Below, piece after piece: positions 52,320 to 61,102 of a stretch of DNA of 64,000 nucleotides (its first letter is position 1; the number at the start of each line of letters is the position of its first letter). The DNA comes from an uncultured Spirochaetaceae bacterium (GTDB lineage: Bacteria; Spirochaetota; Spirochaetia; Sphaerochaetales; Sphaerochaetaceae). The DNA is taken from assembly GCA_944390725.1 (NCBI GenBank), contig CALXQU010000001.1:62001-126000 (forward strand), written 5' to 3'. Made by a program: the position numbers and the translations under genes. The notes beneath the pieces were generated by a model. That model worked only from the letters and a program-made list of their open reading frames with translations, was not told where the DNA came from and made no database searches.

Positions 52320-53561
52320 ATGCAAGTATTCGCTGACTGCCATTTCCATGCGCTGACGCTCAACGAGCCCGTATTCTCATCCGTGCTCTCGTCGATATAC
52401 GAATCAGGCCTCAATGCGATATCCGCGAATGTGACTGACAACTATATCCTCACCAGGGATGCCAACATCGTGAAGATGCTCGCCAACGGGCTCACCATGT
52501 TCGAGCGGCCCATAGGCGAGATATTCCTGGCTATGGAGGCTGACCTGCAGGGTGCCTTCACCTCGGACAGGAAGGAAGGCTATGCACCTCTCATCCCGTA
52601 TATCAGCGAAGGGAGGTTCCATTTCAGGGGCATGGATTTCGACAGGCTGCTGATGTTCCCCCTGCTGATGGACTTCACGCCATGCATGCAGCCATCCGGG
52701 AGGACATACTACAGGACGCTCCCGGAAGACAGGATCGTGCCCTACATCGAGGCGACGCTCGAGGGCATGGAGGAATACTACCGCAGGAGCCCTGACGGCA
52801 TCTTCGAGTTCTATCCCTTCGCCGGCATCAATCCGAAGGCCCATTCCATCAGCTTCCTCGAGGAGTTCCTGGGAAGGTACATCAACACCAGCCATCAGGC
52901 ACATGGGGACCATGAGATACCTGAGAAGCCATTCTACGGCATCAAGGTGTATCCTCCCCTTGGATTCGAGCCATGGCCGGCTGAAGCGGAGACACGGGAG
53001 AAGCACAGGCTGCTCTACTCCTTCTGCGAGGAGAACGCCATCCCGGTCATCACCCATGCCGATGACCAGGGCTTCAGGAGCGTTACCGCCGACAAGGCAT
53101 GGCAGTACACGGATCCTGCCTCATGGCGTCCGGTGCTGGAGCAGTACCCTGGCCTCATCCTTGACTTCGCCCATTTCGGCAAGCAGTATGCCTTCAGGAA
53201 CAAGGGCAGCATATCGAGCCTGGCGATGAGGCTCTTGCGCCTCCCGGACAGCCCCTGGTTCATGTCAATCGCATCGCTGGTCGATGAGTTCCCGAACGTA
53301 TATGCCGACATGAGCTTCTCCGGGACCACCCCGTCATTCTATGCAGAGCTCCTTGACTTCATGGAGGTGATGGATGAGGGACCGCGGGAGAAGCTTGCCA
53401 GCCGCATCCTCTTCGGAAGCGACTTCGCCGTCAACCTGATGAAGGTCGAGTCATACACCGAGTACTTCTCCATCTTCGAATCATCGCGTTTCAGCGATGA
53501 TGACGTCGTCGCCTTCGCATCCGCCAATCCGCTCTCGTTCCTCGGCATCACCATGCAATGA
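52320..53561 (+). CDS. amidohydrolase-superfamily metal-dependent hydrolase
   Basis: The 413-residue TIM-barrel protein has the N-terminal metal site DCHFHA (residues 6-11), VITHADD with the next histidine, LDFAHFG with another, and the last aspartate in FGSDFAVN. It belongs to the amidohydrolase/TatD-like superfamily; the substrate is unknown. The TTG at 52311 falls inside the -10 region, so ATG 52320 is used, 7 bases after TATATT. Confidence 0.75.
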   Translation: MQVFADCHFHALTLNEPVFSSVLSSIYESGLNAISANVTDNYILTRDANIVKMLANGLTMFERPIGEIFLAMEADLQGAFTSDRKEGYAPLIPYISEGRFHFRGMDFDRLLMFPLLMDFTPCMQPSGRTYYRTLPEDRIVPYIEATLEGMEEYYRRSPDGIFEFYPFAGINPKAHSISFLEEFLGRYINTSHQAHGDHEIPEKPFYGIKVYPPLGFEPWPAEAETREKHRLLYSFCEENAIPVITHADDQGFRSVTADKAWQYTDPASWRPVLEQYPGLILDFAHFGKQYAFRNKGSISSLAMRLLRLPDSPWFMSIASLVDEFPNVYADMSFSGTTPSFYAELLDFMEVMDEGPREKLASRILFGSDFAVNLMKVESYTEYFSIFESSRFSDDDVVAFASANPLSFLGITMQ

Positions 53562-53614
53562 GGATCCATATAATGCTGCAAGCAGCCATAGCGGACTGCC
53601 TGCAGCTGGACCGG

Positions 53615-55690
53615 TCAGACGTAGAAGAGGATCTCCGAATATGTCGGGATAGGCCAGAAGGACCTATCGGCAATCATCTCGAGGCTGTCGCTGGCCTTCC
53701 TTGCCGCCTCCATGGCAGGGATGATGCTGTCTGCCGCATAGAATGCGGCCTCCATCGTGCCGGATGGGCCTGAGGCCATGCATCTGTCAAGCTCATCGAC
53801 ACGGAGCAGCAGCTCATCGCAGAGAGAGCTCACCCTGGCGCAGAGGGCCTTATCAGCCTCCGCTGCCACGCCTATCGCCTCCTTTGCCTGCGCGGAAGAG
53901 GCCAGCGAGGAGGAGAAGCGCAAGGCGGCCGGGATGATCTGGCGCCTCAGCATCTCGACCATCGTCCCCGCCTCTATATGTATCGCCTTCCGGTACTCAT
54001 CAAGCGATATCTCGAGCCTGGACTCCATCTCCTCCTCCGTATACACCTTATGCCTGCGGAACAGGGCGACATTCTTCCCATCGCAGTAATGGACAAGGGC
54101 ATCCGGCGTCCTCTTGTAGTTCGAAAGGCCCCTTCTCATAGCCTCGTCCTCCCATTCCCTGCTGTATCCGTTCCCGTTGAAGAGGATCCTCCGGTGCTCG
54201 CCGAGCTCCCTCCTGACCAGGGCATTGAGGGATGCATTGAAGTCATCGGCACCCTCAAGCTCATCGCAGAAATCCTTCAGCGCATCGGCAACCGCCGTAT
54301 TCAGCATCACGTTCGTGCAGGCGATGTTGAAGGAGGAACCGGGCATGCGGAACTCGAACTTATTGCCTGTGAATGCGAACGGGCTTGTCCTGTTCCTGTC
54401 CGAGTTGTCGCGTGCGAGCTTCGGCAGCACGCCCGTGCCGATATCGAGATGGGAGGATGACGTACGGCCCCTGAACGGCTTGTCCTCGATGATCGACTCG
54501 ATCACGGACCCGAGCTCATCGCCGACGAACATCGAGACGATGGCGGGAGGCGCCTCATTGGCTCCGAGGCGATGGTCGTTCCCCGCGCTTGCCACGCTTA
54601 TCCTCAGCAGGTCCTGATACTCATCCACGGCCTTTATCACAGCGGTCAGGAAAAGCAGGAACTGCGCATTGTCCTTGGGCGTCCTGCCGGGATCGAGGAG
54701 GTTCTCGCCCTCGTCCGTGCTCAGCGCCCAGTTGTTGTGCTTGCCTGATCCGTTGATGCCCTCGAACGGCTTCTCATGCAGGAGGCAGGCGAATCCATGG
54801 CGCTCTGCCACCTTCTTCATCATCTCCATTGTGAGCTGGTTGGCATCTGTGGCCTTGTTGGCGTTATCGAAGATCGGTGCCATCTCATGCTGGCACGGGG
54901 CAACCTCGTTATGCTCGGTCTTCGCCGTTATGCCGAGCTTCCAGAGCTCCTCGTCAAGGTCTGCCATGAAGGCCTTCACGCGCGGCCTGATCGAACCGAA
55001 GTAGTGGTCCTCCATCTCCTGTCCCTTGGCAGCCGGAGCGCCTATGAGCGTGCGCCCTGCCAGCCTGAGGTCCAGGCGCCTTGCATAGTCCTCCTTGTCG
55101 ATGAGGAAATACTCCTGCTCGGCACCGATAGTCGCATTGACCCTCTTCACATGCTTGCCGAAGAGCGCCAGGGCCCTCACGGCCTGGCAGCTTATCGCAT
55201 CCATGCTCCTGAGAAGCGGCGTCTTCTTGTCGAGGATCTGGCCGGTATAGGAGCAGAAGGCGGTAGGTATGCAGAGGGTATCATCCTTTATGAATGCATA
55301 GCTCGTGGGGTCCCAGGCAGTATATCCGCGTGCCTCGAATGTCGCCCTCAGCCCGCCGGAGGGGAAGCTGGAGGCATCCGGCTCGCCCTTCGTGAGCTCC
55401 TTGCCGGAGAAATCCATGATGACGCAGCCGTTCTTGTCGACCGTCAGGAAGCTGTCATGCTTCTCCGCCGTTATCCCGGTCATCGGCTGGAACCAGTGGG
55501 TGAAATGCGTGGCCCCCTTGCCTACGGCCCACTCCTTCATCGCGGCTGCCACGATATCAGCGACATCCTCGTCGAGGGCCTTCCCTTCAATCATGGTATT
55601 CTGCAGGGATTGATACACCTTTTTCGGAAGCATTTCTCGCATTACATGGTCATTGAAGACCATAGAACCGAACATCTCAGGTACGTTCAT
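53615..55690 (-). CDS. glnN: glutamine synthetase type III
   Basis: This 691-residue GSIII makes glutamine from glutamate, ammonia and ATP. Length and motifs are those of the GSIII class (ATFEARGYTAWDPTS, IGAEQEYFLID, KTEHNEVAPCQHE, NGSGKHNNWAL), distinct from the 428-residue type I enzyme encoded in the same operon. Start is ATG 55690 with AGGAGGAG 5 bases upstream. It follows the ANTAR regulator gene by 10 bases. Confidence 0.96.
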   Translation of the reverse strand: MNVPEMFGSMVFNDHVMREMLPKKVYQSLQNTMIEGKALDEDVADIVAAAMKEWAVGKGATHFTHWFQPMTGITAEKHDSFLTVDKNGCVIMDFSGKELTKGEPDASSFPSGGLRATFEARGYTAWDPTSYAFIKDDTLCIPTAFCSYTGQILDKKTPLLRSMDAISCQAVRALALFGKHVKRVNATIGAEQEYFLIDKEDYARRLDLRLAGRTLIGAPAAKGQEMEDHYFGSIRPRVKAFMADLDEELWKLGITAKTEHNEVAPCQHEMAPIFDNANKATDANQLTMEMMKKVAERHGFACLLHEKPFEGINGSGKHNNWALSTDEGENLLDPGRTPKDNAQFLLFLTAVIKAVDEYQDLLRISVASAGNDHRLGANEAPPAIVSMFVGDELGSVIESIIEDKPFRGRTSSSHLDIGTGVLPKLARDNSDRNRTSPFAFTGNKFEFRMPGSSFNIACTNVMLNTAVADALKDFCDELEGADDFNASLNALVRRELGEHRRILFNGNGYSREWEDEAMRRGLSNYKRTPDALVHYCDGKNVALFRRHKVYTEEEMESRLEISLDEYRKAIHIEAGTMVEMLRRQIIPAALRFSSSLASSAQAKEAIGVAAEADKALCARVSSLCDELLLRVDELDRCMASGPSGTMEAAFYAADSIIPAMEAARKASDSLEMIADRSFWPIPTYSEILFYV

Positions 55691-55700
55691 GATACTCCTC

Positions 55701-56252
55701 CTATGATAATTCCCGGACGATGCAGATCGCCGCGTCCGCAAGGCTTATGCGGCAATCCATCGCCTTCTTCTCTATATAGCTGTGGGCCTCAGGCTCACTC
55801 ATCCCCTTCTTCGCGGCAAGCAGGCACTTTGCCTCTGTCAGCAGCTTCTCGTTCTGCAGGCGCATAAGGAGCCTGCTGTTCTGCGCCTCGGCCTTCCGTA
55901 TCCTCTCCCTGGCGACGCCGATCGCGTCCAGCACCGCTGCGATGCAGCATCTGTCGGCAGCGGCGGAATAGACGCCACGGCCGCGCATCATCCCGGCAGC
56001 ATGCGCAGCAAGGTCCTCAGGGACGACAAGCAGCGTATCGATCCCCTGGGAAGCCGCGAACACGGAGACATCCTCCGGAACGCTTCCGGGAAGCATCGCG
56101 TCGACGATGACAAGCGAGAGCTGGAAATCAAGGATCTTCATCCTTGCCTCCCGCTCGCTTCCGGCCCTGATGAATGCATAGGCGCCGGGAGGAAGGAGCT
56201 TCCTGAGCTCATCGCACCTGGTACGTTCAGCGACCACAAGCACCGTTTCCAT
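55701..56252 (-). CDS. ANTAR-domain antitermination regulator
   Basis: This 183-residue protein has an N-terminal receiver-like domain (about residues 1-115, LSLVIVDAMLP containing the likely phosphoacceptor region) and a C-terminal ANTAR RNA-binding domain (about 128-183, LLTEAKCLLAAKKGMSEPEAHSYIEKKAM). ANTAR proteins bind paired hexaloop hairpins in nascent mRNA and prevent terminator formation. Lying between the type I and type III glutamine synthetase genes, it very likely controls their leader and perhaps the divergent glutamate synthase leader. Confidence 0.85.
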   Translation of the reverse strand: METVLVVAERTRCDELRKLLPPGAYAFIRAGSEREARMKILDFQLSLVIVDAMLPGSVPEDVSVFAASQGIDTLLVVPEDLAAHAAGMMRGRGVYSAAADRCCIAAVLDAIGVARERIRKAEAQNSRLLMRLQNEKLLTEAKCLLAAKKGMSEPEAHSYIEKKAMDCRISLADAAICIVRELS

Positions 56253-56261
56253 AGGCGCTGC

Positions 56262-57548
56262 CTACACGAACCTGAAATACCGGTCGATCAGATAGCCATG
56301 GTCCCTTCCGCTTCCCTCATACCCCTCGGCCTCGGCAGCCTTGTCTTCCAGATAGCCATCGATGATGCCGGAAGGTATGACGCTGCGGACGAACTGGCTC
56401 TTCCGCGTTTCCGCAACCGCCTCGGAAAGGCTCTGGGGGAGCCTCTCCGGAAGCGGCGAGGAAAGCATATCCCCTGCTGCTTCCGGTTCTGGCTCAAGCC
56501 CATCCGCGATGCCTTCGAAGCCTGCGGACAGGATAAGGGAGATAAGGAGGTATGGATTCGCAGCAGGGTCAGGGCTCCTGACTTCCATCCGGCAGTCATG
56601 TCCCTCGGCATACGGTATCCTGACGAGCGTCGACCTGTTCTGGTGGCTCCAGGAGACAGTGGAAGGCGCCTCGAACAGCCCCAGCCTCTCATAGGAGGAA
56701 GCGAGCGGGTTGGCAAAGGATGACATCTCCCTCATCCTCCGGAGGATTCCCGCCATGAATGACATCGCCTTCGCATCTTCCGTCGCGAAGAGGTTCCTGC
56801 CTTCCTCATAGAGGGAAAGGTTTATATGGAGGCCGTTCCCGCTCTCATCGCAGAGAGGCTTGGGCAGGAACGACGCGAACAGGCCATGCTGCTGCGCGAT
56901 TGCCTTGACGGCGGTCTTGAACGTCATCAGGTCATCGGCCGCCTTCAGGGGCGATGAGCAGCGGAAATCGATCTCATTCTGCCCGGGACCATGCTCATGG
57001 TGGCTCCTCTCGGGCTTGAGCCCCATGTCCTCCAGGGCGAAGCAGATCTCGCGCCTGACATTCTCGCCCCTGTCCAGCGGAGCCATATCGAAGTAGCCGG
57101 CCTCGTCAAACGGCTCAAGGGTCGGGAATCCCTTCTCATCGGTCCTGAAGAGGTAGAACTCGCACTCAGGCCCCACGAGGAATGAGTATCCGGCCTGCAG
57201 GCTTCTCCTCTCTATCTGGGAAAGAAGGTACCTCCCATCCCCCTCGAAGGGCCTGCGGTCAGGATACGTGATATAGCAGTAGAATCTGGCGACGCCCCTC
57301 TCCGAAGGCCTCCACGGCAGGACGGAGAACGTGTCGAGGTCCGGGAACAGCAGCAGGTCGGACTCGCTGATGTTGAGGAATCCCTTTATCGCGGAGGCAT
57401 CGAAGGAAACGCCGTGAGTGACGGCATGCTCGAGCTCATCTGCCATGATTGCGATGTTCTTCTGCCTTCCGGCGATATCGCAGAAAGCAAGGCGGATGAA
57501 CTTGATCCCATACTCAGCCAGCAGCTCTCTGATATCATTCAGGTCCAT
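56262..57548 (-). CDS. glnA: glutamine synthetase type I
   Basis: This 428-residue GSI has the family motifs: FDASAIKGFLNISESDL, VGPECEFYLF, HHEHGPGQNEIDF, NGLHINLSLYEEGRNLF and the late VRIPYA arginine region. It is slightly short for GSI (usual 440-470) and lacks a clear adenylylation tyrosine loop, so control by antitermination would be plausible. Start is ATG 57548 with GGGAGGA 5 bases upstream. It begins the operon glnA-ANTAR-glnN. Confidence 0.94.
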   Translation of the reverse strand: MDLNDIRELLAEYGIKFIRLAFCDIAGRQKNIAIMADELEHAVTHGVSFDASAIKGFLNISESDLLLFPDLDTFSVLPWRPSERGVARFYCYITYPDRRPFEGDGRYLLSQIERRSLQAGYSFLVGPECEFYLFRTDEKGFPTLEPFDEAGYFDMAPLDRGENVRREICFALEDMGLKPERSHHEHGPGQNEIDFRCSSPLKAADDLMTFKTAVKAIAQQHGLFASFLPKPLCDESGNGLHINLSLYEEGRNLFATEDAKAMSFMAGILRRMREMSSFANPLASSYERLGLFEAPSTVSWSHQNRSTLVRIPYAEGHDCRMEVRSPDPAANPYLLISLILSAGFEGIADGLEPEPEAAGDMLSSPLPERLPQSLSEAVAETRKSQFVRSVIPSGIIDGYLEDKAAEAEGYEGSGRDHGYLIDRYFRFV

Positions 57549-57567
57549 AAGAATCCTCCCTTAACGG

Positions 57568-57608
57568 AAAAAGCGCCGCAGATACACCAATCTGCAGCGC
57601 CCTTGCTG
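57568..57608 (-). promoter_or_regulatory. glnA leader attenuator with ANTAR-type hexaloop
   Basis: On the minus strand, arms 57600-57590 and 57583-57573 form an 11-bp terminator with a five-T tail. Just upstream, CAGC/GCTG (57608-57605 with 57598-57595) encloses the hexaloop AAGGGC, with A1 and G4 as in ANTAR targets, and its 3' arm overlaps the terminator's 5' arm, so the two are mutually exclusive. A promoter TTGACT-18 bases-TATCAT lies upstream (57654-57625). A second hexaloop (P1) was not found. Confidence 0.6.
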
Positions 57609-57743
57609 TCCTTGGCTGGATGATATGCATTCTGGCGCGGGATAGTCAAGTGGCAATATGCATCAGACTGCATTTTTATCCGGATCATATCCATATGCGC
57701 AATTGACAAGCTTGAGCGATATGTCGTAAAAGTACCACAGGAC

Positions 57744-57782
57744 AAGGACGTTCTAAGAGAGATCTTAGTGCGTCCTTTTTTT
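57744..57782 (+). terminator. leader terminator of the glutamate synthase operon
   Basis: AAGGACG (57744-57750) pairs with CGTCCTT (57771-57777), with an inner CTAAG/CTTAG stem capped by hexaloop AGAGAT (A1, G4), and a long T-run. It lies between a TTGACA (57703-57708) promoter and the first gene, so transcription must pass it. Confidence 0.8.
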
Positions 57783-57800
57783 CATTTCCAGAGGTGCCCG

Positions 57801-58895
57801 ATGAAGAAAGAAGGAGAAGTGAGAATCAGTTCCGGCTGCGCGATCAGCGGCATATTCTGCCGTAACGGCAAGCGCATCACCGGGGAAGCGATAAGGAAGA
57901 GCATCGCCGTGATGCACAACAGGTCGAACGGGCTCGGCGGAGGCTTTGCCGCCTATGGGATATACCCGCAGTACAGCGATTTCTTCGCCCTGCACATATT
58001 CTATGACTCGCAGTCGGCAAGGGAGGAGACGGAGAGGTTCCTGGACAAGCGCTTCGACATAATAAACCTGTCGAAGATACCTGTGCGGCAGACGCCGAAG
58101 ATACCGGACCCGCCGCTGATCTGGCGCTATTTCATCACGCCGCTTCCCCATCTCCTGCAGGACAGCCAGCTGGATGAGGATGAGTACACATCAAGGGCCA
58201 TGCTCAGGATAAACGATTCCCTCAAGGGCGCGTATGTCGTCTCCTGCGGGAAGGACATGGGCGTATTCAAGGCAGTGGGATACCCAGAGGACGTCGCCGA
58301 TTTCTACCGCATAGAGGAGTATGAGGGCTATTCCTGGACAGCGCATGGCCGCTATCCGACTAACACGCCAGGCTGGTGGGCAGGCTCCCATCCGTTCTCG
58401 CTGCTTGACCTGACTGTCGTGCATAACGGAGAGATTTCATCCTATGATGCCAACCGCAGAGCGGTGGAGATGTACGGCTACCCATGCAACCTCCTGACGG
58501 ATACGGAGGTGATCACATACATACTGGACTACCTCACAAGGAAGCAGGGCCTCACGCTCCGGGAATGCTCCCGCGTGATCGCCGCGCCATTCTGGACGAC
58601 GATTGCCATCAAGGATGAGGAGGAGCGGTCCAGGCTCTCATACCTGAGGAAGATGTACTCCTCCTTCCTCATAACAGGCCCCTTCTCGATACTAGTCGGA
58701 TTCAGGGGCGGGATGATGGCGCTCAACGACAGGCTCAAGCTCAGGAGCCTCGTCGCGGCCGAAAAGGGCGGCACCGTCTATTTCAGCTCCGAGGAAGCGG
58801 CGATACGGGTCATCGAAGATGATCCCGACAGGGTCTGGGCTCCGCGCGGAGGCGAAGCCGTGATCGTCACGCTTGATAAGGAGGCTGCTGTATGA
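57801..58895 (+). CDS. glutamate synthase, glutaminase (class II GATase) subunit
   Basis: This 364-residue protein corresponds to the amidotransferase domain of GltB as a separate chain. The nucleophile is Cys13 in SSGCAISGIF, expected to be exposed by removal of a short propeptide. Conserved blocks NRSNGLGGGFAAYGIY, HGRYPTNT and VVHNGEISSYDANR bind glutamine and release ammonia. Start ATG 57801 is preceded by AGAGGTG, the same ribosome site as lon. It is divergent from glnA with an attenuator in its leader. Confidence 0.88.
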   Translation: MKKEGEVRISSGCAISGIFCRNGKRITGEAIRKSIAVMHNRSNGLGGGFAAYGIYPQYSDFFALHIFYDSQSAREETERFLDKRFDIINLSKIPVRQTPKIPDPPLIWRYFITPLPHLLQDSQLDEDEYTSRAMLRINDSLKGAYVVSCGKDMGVFKAVGYPEDVADFYRIEEYEGYSWTAHGRYPTNTPGWWAGSHPFSLLDLTVVHNGEISSYDANRRAVEMYGYPCNLLTDTEVITYILDYLTRKQGLTLRECSRVIAAPFWTTIAIKDEEERSRLSYLRKMYSSFLITGPFSILVGFRGGMMALNDRLKLRSLVAAEKGGTVYFSSEEAAIRVIEDDPDRVWAPRGGEAVIVTLDKEAAV

Positions 58896-60376
58896 GGAGA
58901 TTCAGGATCAGGAAGGATGAGGGCTGCATCTCATGCCTCAGATGCGCCAGGGAATGCTCTTTCGGCGCTATCGAGGCCGGGGAGGACAGGACACTCGTAT
59001 TCCACCATGAGAAGTGCACGGATTGCCAGCGCTGCGTATCATGCTGTCCGGCCGGGGCCATCTTCATAACCGAGGATGGGAACAGGTTCAGGCATGGCAG
59101 CGTATTCACCGATGATGATATCCGGGAAATACTCCTGCAGGCGGAGACAGGGGGCGTGCTCCTCTCCTCGATGGGGGCCTCCGGCAAGGATATCCCCATC
59201 TACTTCGACAGGCTCCTGCTGAATGCAAGCCAGGTCACGAACCCATCGATCGACCCGCTGAGGGAGCCTATGGAGACAGCCGTGTTCCTGGGAAGGAGAC
59301 CCGAGGGGATACAGCGGGACAGCGAGGGAAGGATCGTCGACAACCTCCCTCCCCATCTGGAGCTCAGGACCCCGATAATGTTCTCTGCGATGAGCTACGG
59401 GGCAATCAGCCTCAACGTGCACAAGGCGCTTGCCGCGGCAGCCGAAGAGCTGGGGACATACTGGAACACAGGCGAAGGAGGGCTGCATGAAAGCCTGTAC
59501 CCCTTCAAGGGCAGCACCATAGTCCAGGTCGCCTCCGGCCGCTTCGGGGTGCATGAGACATACCTCAACACGGCAGCGGCTATCGAGATAAAGATCGGCC
59601 AGGGAGCGAAGCCCGGCATCGGCGGCCACCTTACGGGCAAGAAGATCATAGGCGATGTCTCGAAGACCAGGATGGTGCCGGAAGGGCTGGATGCCATCAG
59701 CCCGGCTCCCCACCACGACATCTACTCCATCGAGGACCTTGCCCAGCTGGTGATGTCGATAAAGGAAGCGACCCACCATGAGAAGCCGGTGATCGTCAAG
59801 GTGGCTGCCGTGCACAACATAGCCCCGATCGCTTCCGGAATCGCCCGCAGCGGCGCCGACATCATCTCCATCGATGGCTATCGCGGCGGCACGGGAGCGG
59901 CCCCGAAGCGCATCCGCGACAATGTCGGCATACCGATCGAGCTCGCGATCGCCTCGGTCGACCAGAGGCTGAGGGAGGAAAGGATAAGGGACAGGGTCAG
60001 CGTCATCGCCTCCGGAGGGATCAGGAACTCGGCTGATGCCGTCAAGGCCATAGCGCTCGGCGCGGATGCGGTCTCCATCGGCACGGCCGCGCTCTGCGCG
60101 CTTGGCTGCCATGTATGCGCTTCCTGCCATACGGGAAGATGCGCCTGGGGGCTTGCGACGCAGGATCCGCAGCTCACGGGAAGGCTGGACCCGGAGAAAG
60201 GGGCCGCAAGGCTCATCAACCTCGTGAACGCATGGACCCGCGAGATCAAGGAGATCATGGGAGGGATGGGGATAAACAGCATCGAGGCGCTCAGGGGCAA
60301 CCGCATGGCGCTCAGGGGAGCCGGCCTCAATGAGAAGGAGCTTGAGATCCTCGGAATCGGATATGCAGGAGAATGA
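58892..60376 (+). CDS. glutamate synthase, FMN-binding synthase subunit
   Basis: The 494-residue central subunit carries two N-terminal 4Fe-4S clusters (CISCLRCARECSFGAI and CTDCQRCVSCCPAGAI) followed by the FMN and 2-oxoglutarate-binding barrel (MSYGAISLNVHKALA, GEGG, GQGAKPGIGGHL, DGYRGGTGAAP) and an additional cysteine cluster near the end (CHVCASCHTGRCAWG). The N-terminal ferredoxin-like domain suggests it takes electrons from ferredoxin; no GltD-type NADPH subunit is in the cluster. It overlaps the previous gene by 4 bases (ATGA). Confidence 0.92.
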   Translation: MRRFRIRKDEGCISCLRCARECSFGAIEAGEDRTLVFHHEKCTDCQRCVSCCPAGAIFITEDGNRFRHGSVFTDDDIREILLQAETGGVLLSSMGASGKDIPIYFDRLLLNASQVTNPSIDPLREPMETAVFLGRRPEGIQRDSEGRIVDNLPPHLELRTPIMFSAMSYGAISLNVHKALAAAAEELGTYWNTGEGGLHESLYPFKGSTIVQVASGRFGVHETYLNTAAAIEIKIGQGAKPGIGGHLTGKKIIGDVSKTRMVPEGLDAISPAPHHDIYSIEDLAQLVMSIKEATHHEKPVIVKVAAVHNIAPIASGIARSGADIISIDGYRGGTGAAPKRIRDNVGIPIELAIASVDQRLREERIRDRVSVIASGGIRNSADAVKAIALGADAVSIGTAALCALGCHVCASCHTGRCAWGLATQDPQLTGRLDPEKGAARLINLVNAWTREIKEIMGGMGINSIEALRGNRMALRGAGLNEKELEILGIGYAGE

Positions 60377-60377
60377 G

Positions 60378-61094
60378 ATGAAGGAAATTGATATCAGGAA
60401 AGACGGGCTAGAGGCAGTCAGGAAGCAATCTGGCGGCGATGTCGCCGTAACAGGCTGCCTCGGGGAAAGGTATATAGGATGCGGCATGAAGGATGGCATC
60501 CTCCGCATAAAGGGGACGCCGGGAAATGCGCTTGCATCCTACCTCGACGGCGGCACGGTGCTTGTCGACGGCAATGTGCAGGATGCTGCCGCGGACACGA
60601 TGAATGACGGGCTCCTCGCCGTAAGGGGCTCGGCCGGCGATGCCCTTGCATACGGCATGCGCGGAGGGCGTGTCTATGTCCTCGGCGACGCAGGCTACAG
60701 GGCCGGCGTCCACATGAAGGCATACGGGGACAGGAAGGGGATCCTCGTCATAGGAGGGCGGTCAGGTTCCTTCCTGGGGGAATACCTTGCCGGAGGCACC
60801 ATCATCGTCCTCGGGCTCGGCTACGAAGGCAGGGACATAACCGGGTACTTCTGCGGCAACGGCATGTATGCCGGCACGATCTACCTGCGGACCGGGAAGG
60901 CCCCTCTCAACCTCTCTGACAAGCTCATAAGGCGCGCTGTCGGGGAAGATGAGGAAGAACAGGTCATCCGCCCGATAGTCGAGGACTTCGCGTCTGTCTT
61001 CTCCATCCCGGCAGCATCATGCCTCGAGGGCGGGTTCATCGCCATCGAAGCTGACAGCTCGAAATCGTACAGCCAGCTCTATGCTGCAGTCTGA
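60378..61094 (+). CDS. glutamate synthase, C-terminal GXGXG domain subunit
   Basis: The 238-residue protein is the alpha-subunit C-terminal beta-helix as a separate chain, with repeated G-rich turns (LDGGTVLVDG, MRGGRVYVLGDAG, LAGGTIIVLGLG, FCGNGMYAG). This domain holds the enzyme together structurally. It starts one base after the previous stop with AGGAG 6 bases upstream. Confidence 0.9.
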   Translation: MKEIDIRKDGLEAVRKQSGGDVAVTGCLGERYIGCGMKDGILRIKGTPGNALASYLDGGTVLVDGNVQDAAADTMNDGLLAVRGSAGDALAYGMRGGRVYVLGDAGYRAGVHMKAYGDRKGILVIGGRSGSFLGEYLAGGTIIVLGLGYEGRDITGYFCGNGMYAGTIYLRTGKAPLNLSDKLIRRAVGEDEEEQVIRPIVEDFASVFSIPAASCLEGGFIAIEADSSKSYSQLYAAV

Positions 61095-61102
61095 GGCCTG
61101 CC

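Noticed and set aside
57625-57800. a full canonical two-hexaloop ANTAR motif in either leader
   Set aside because: Only one A1/G4 hexaloop could be found in each leader; candidate first loops do not have pairing flanks.
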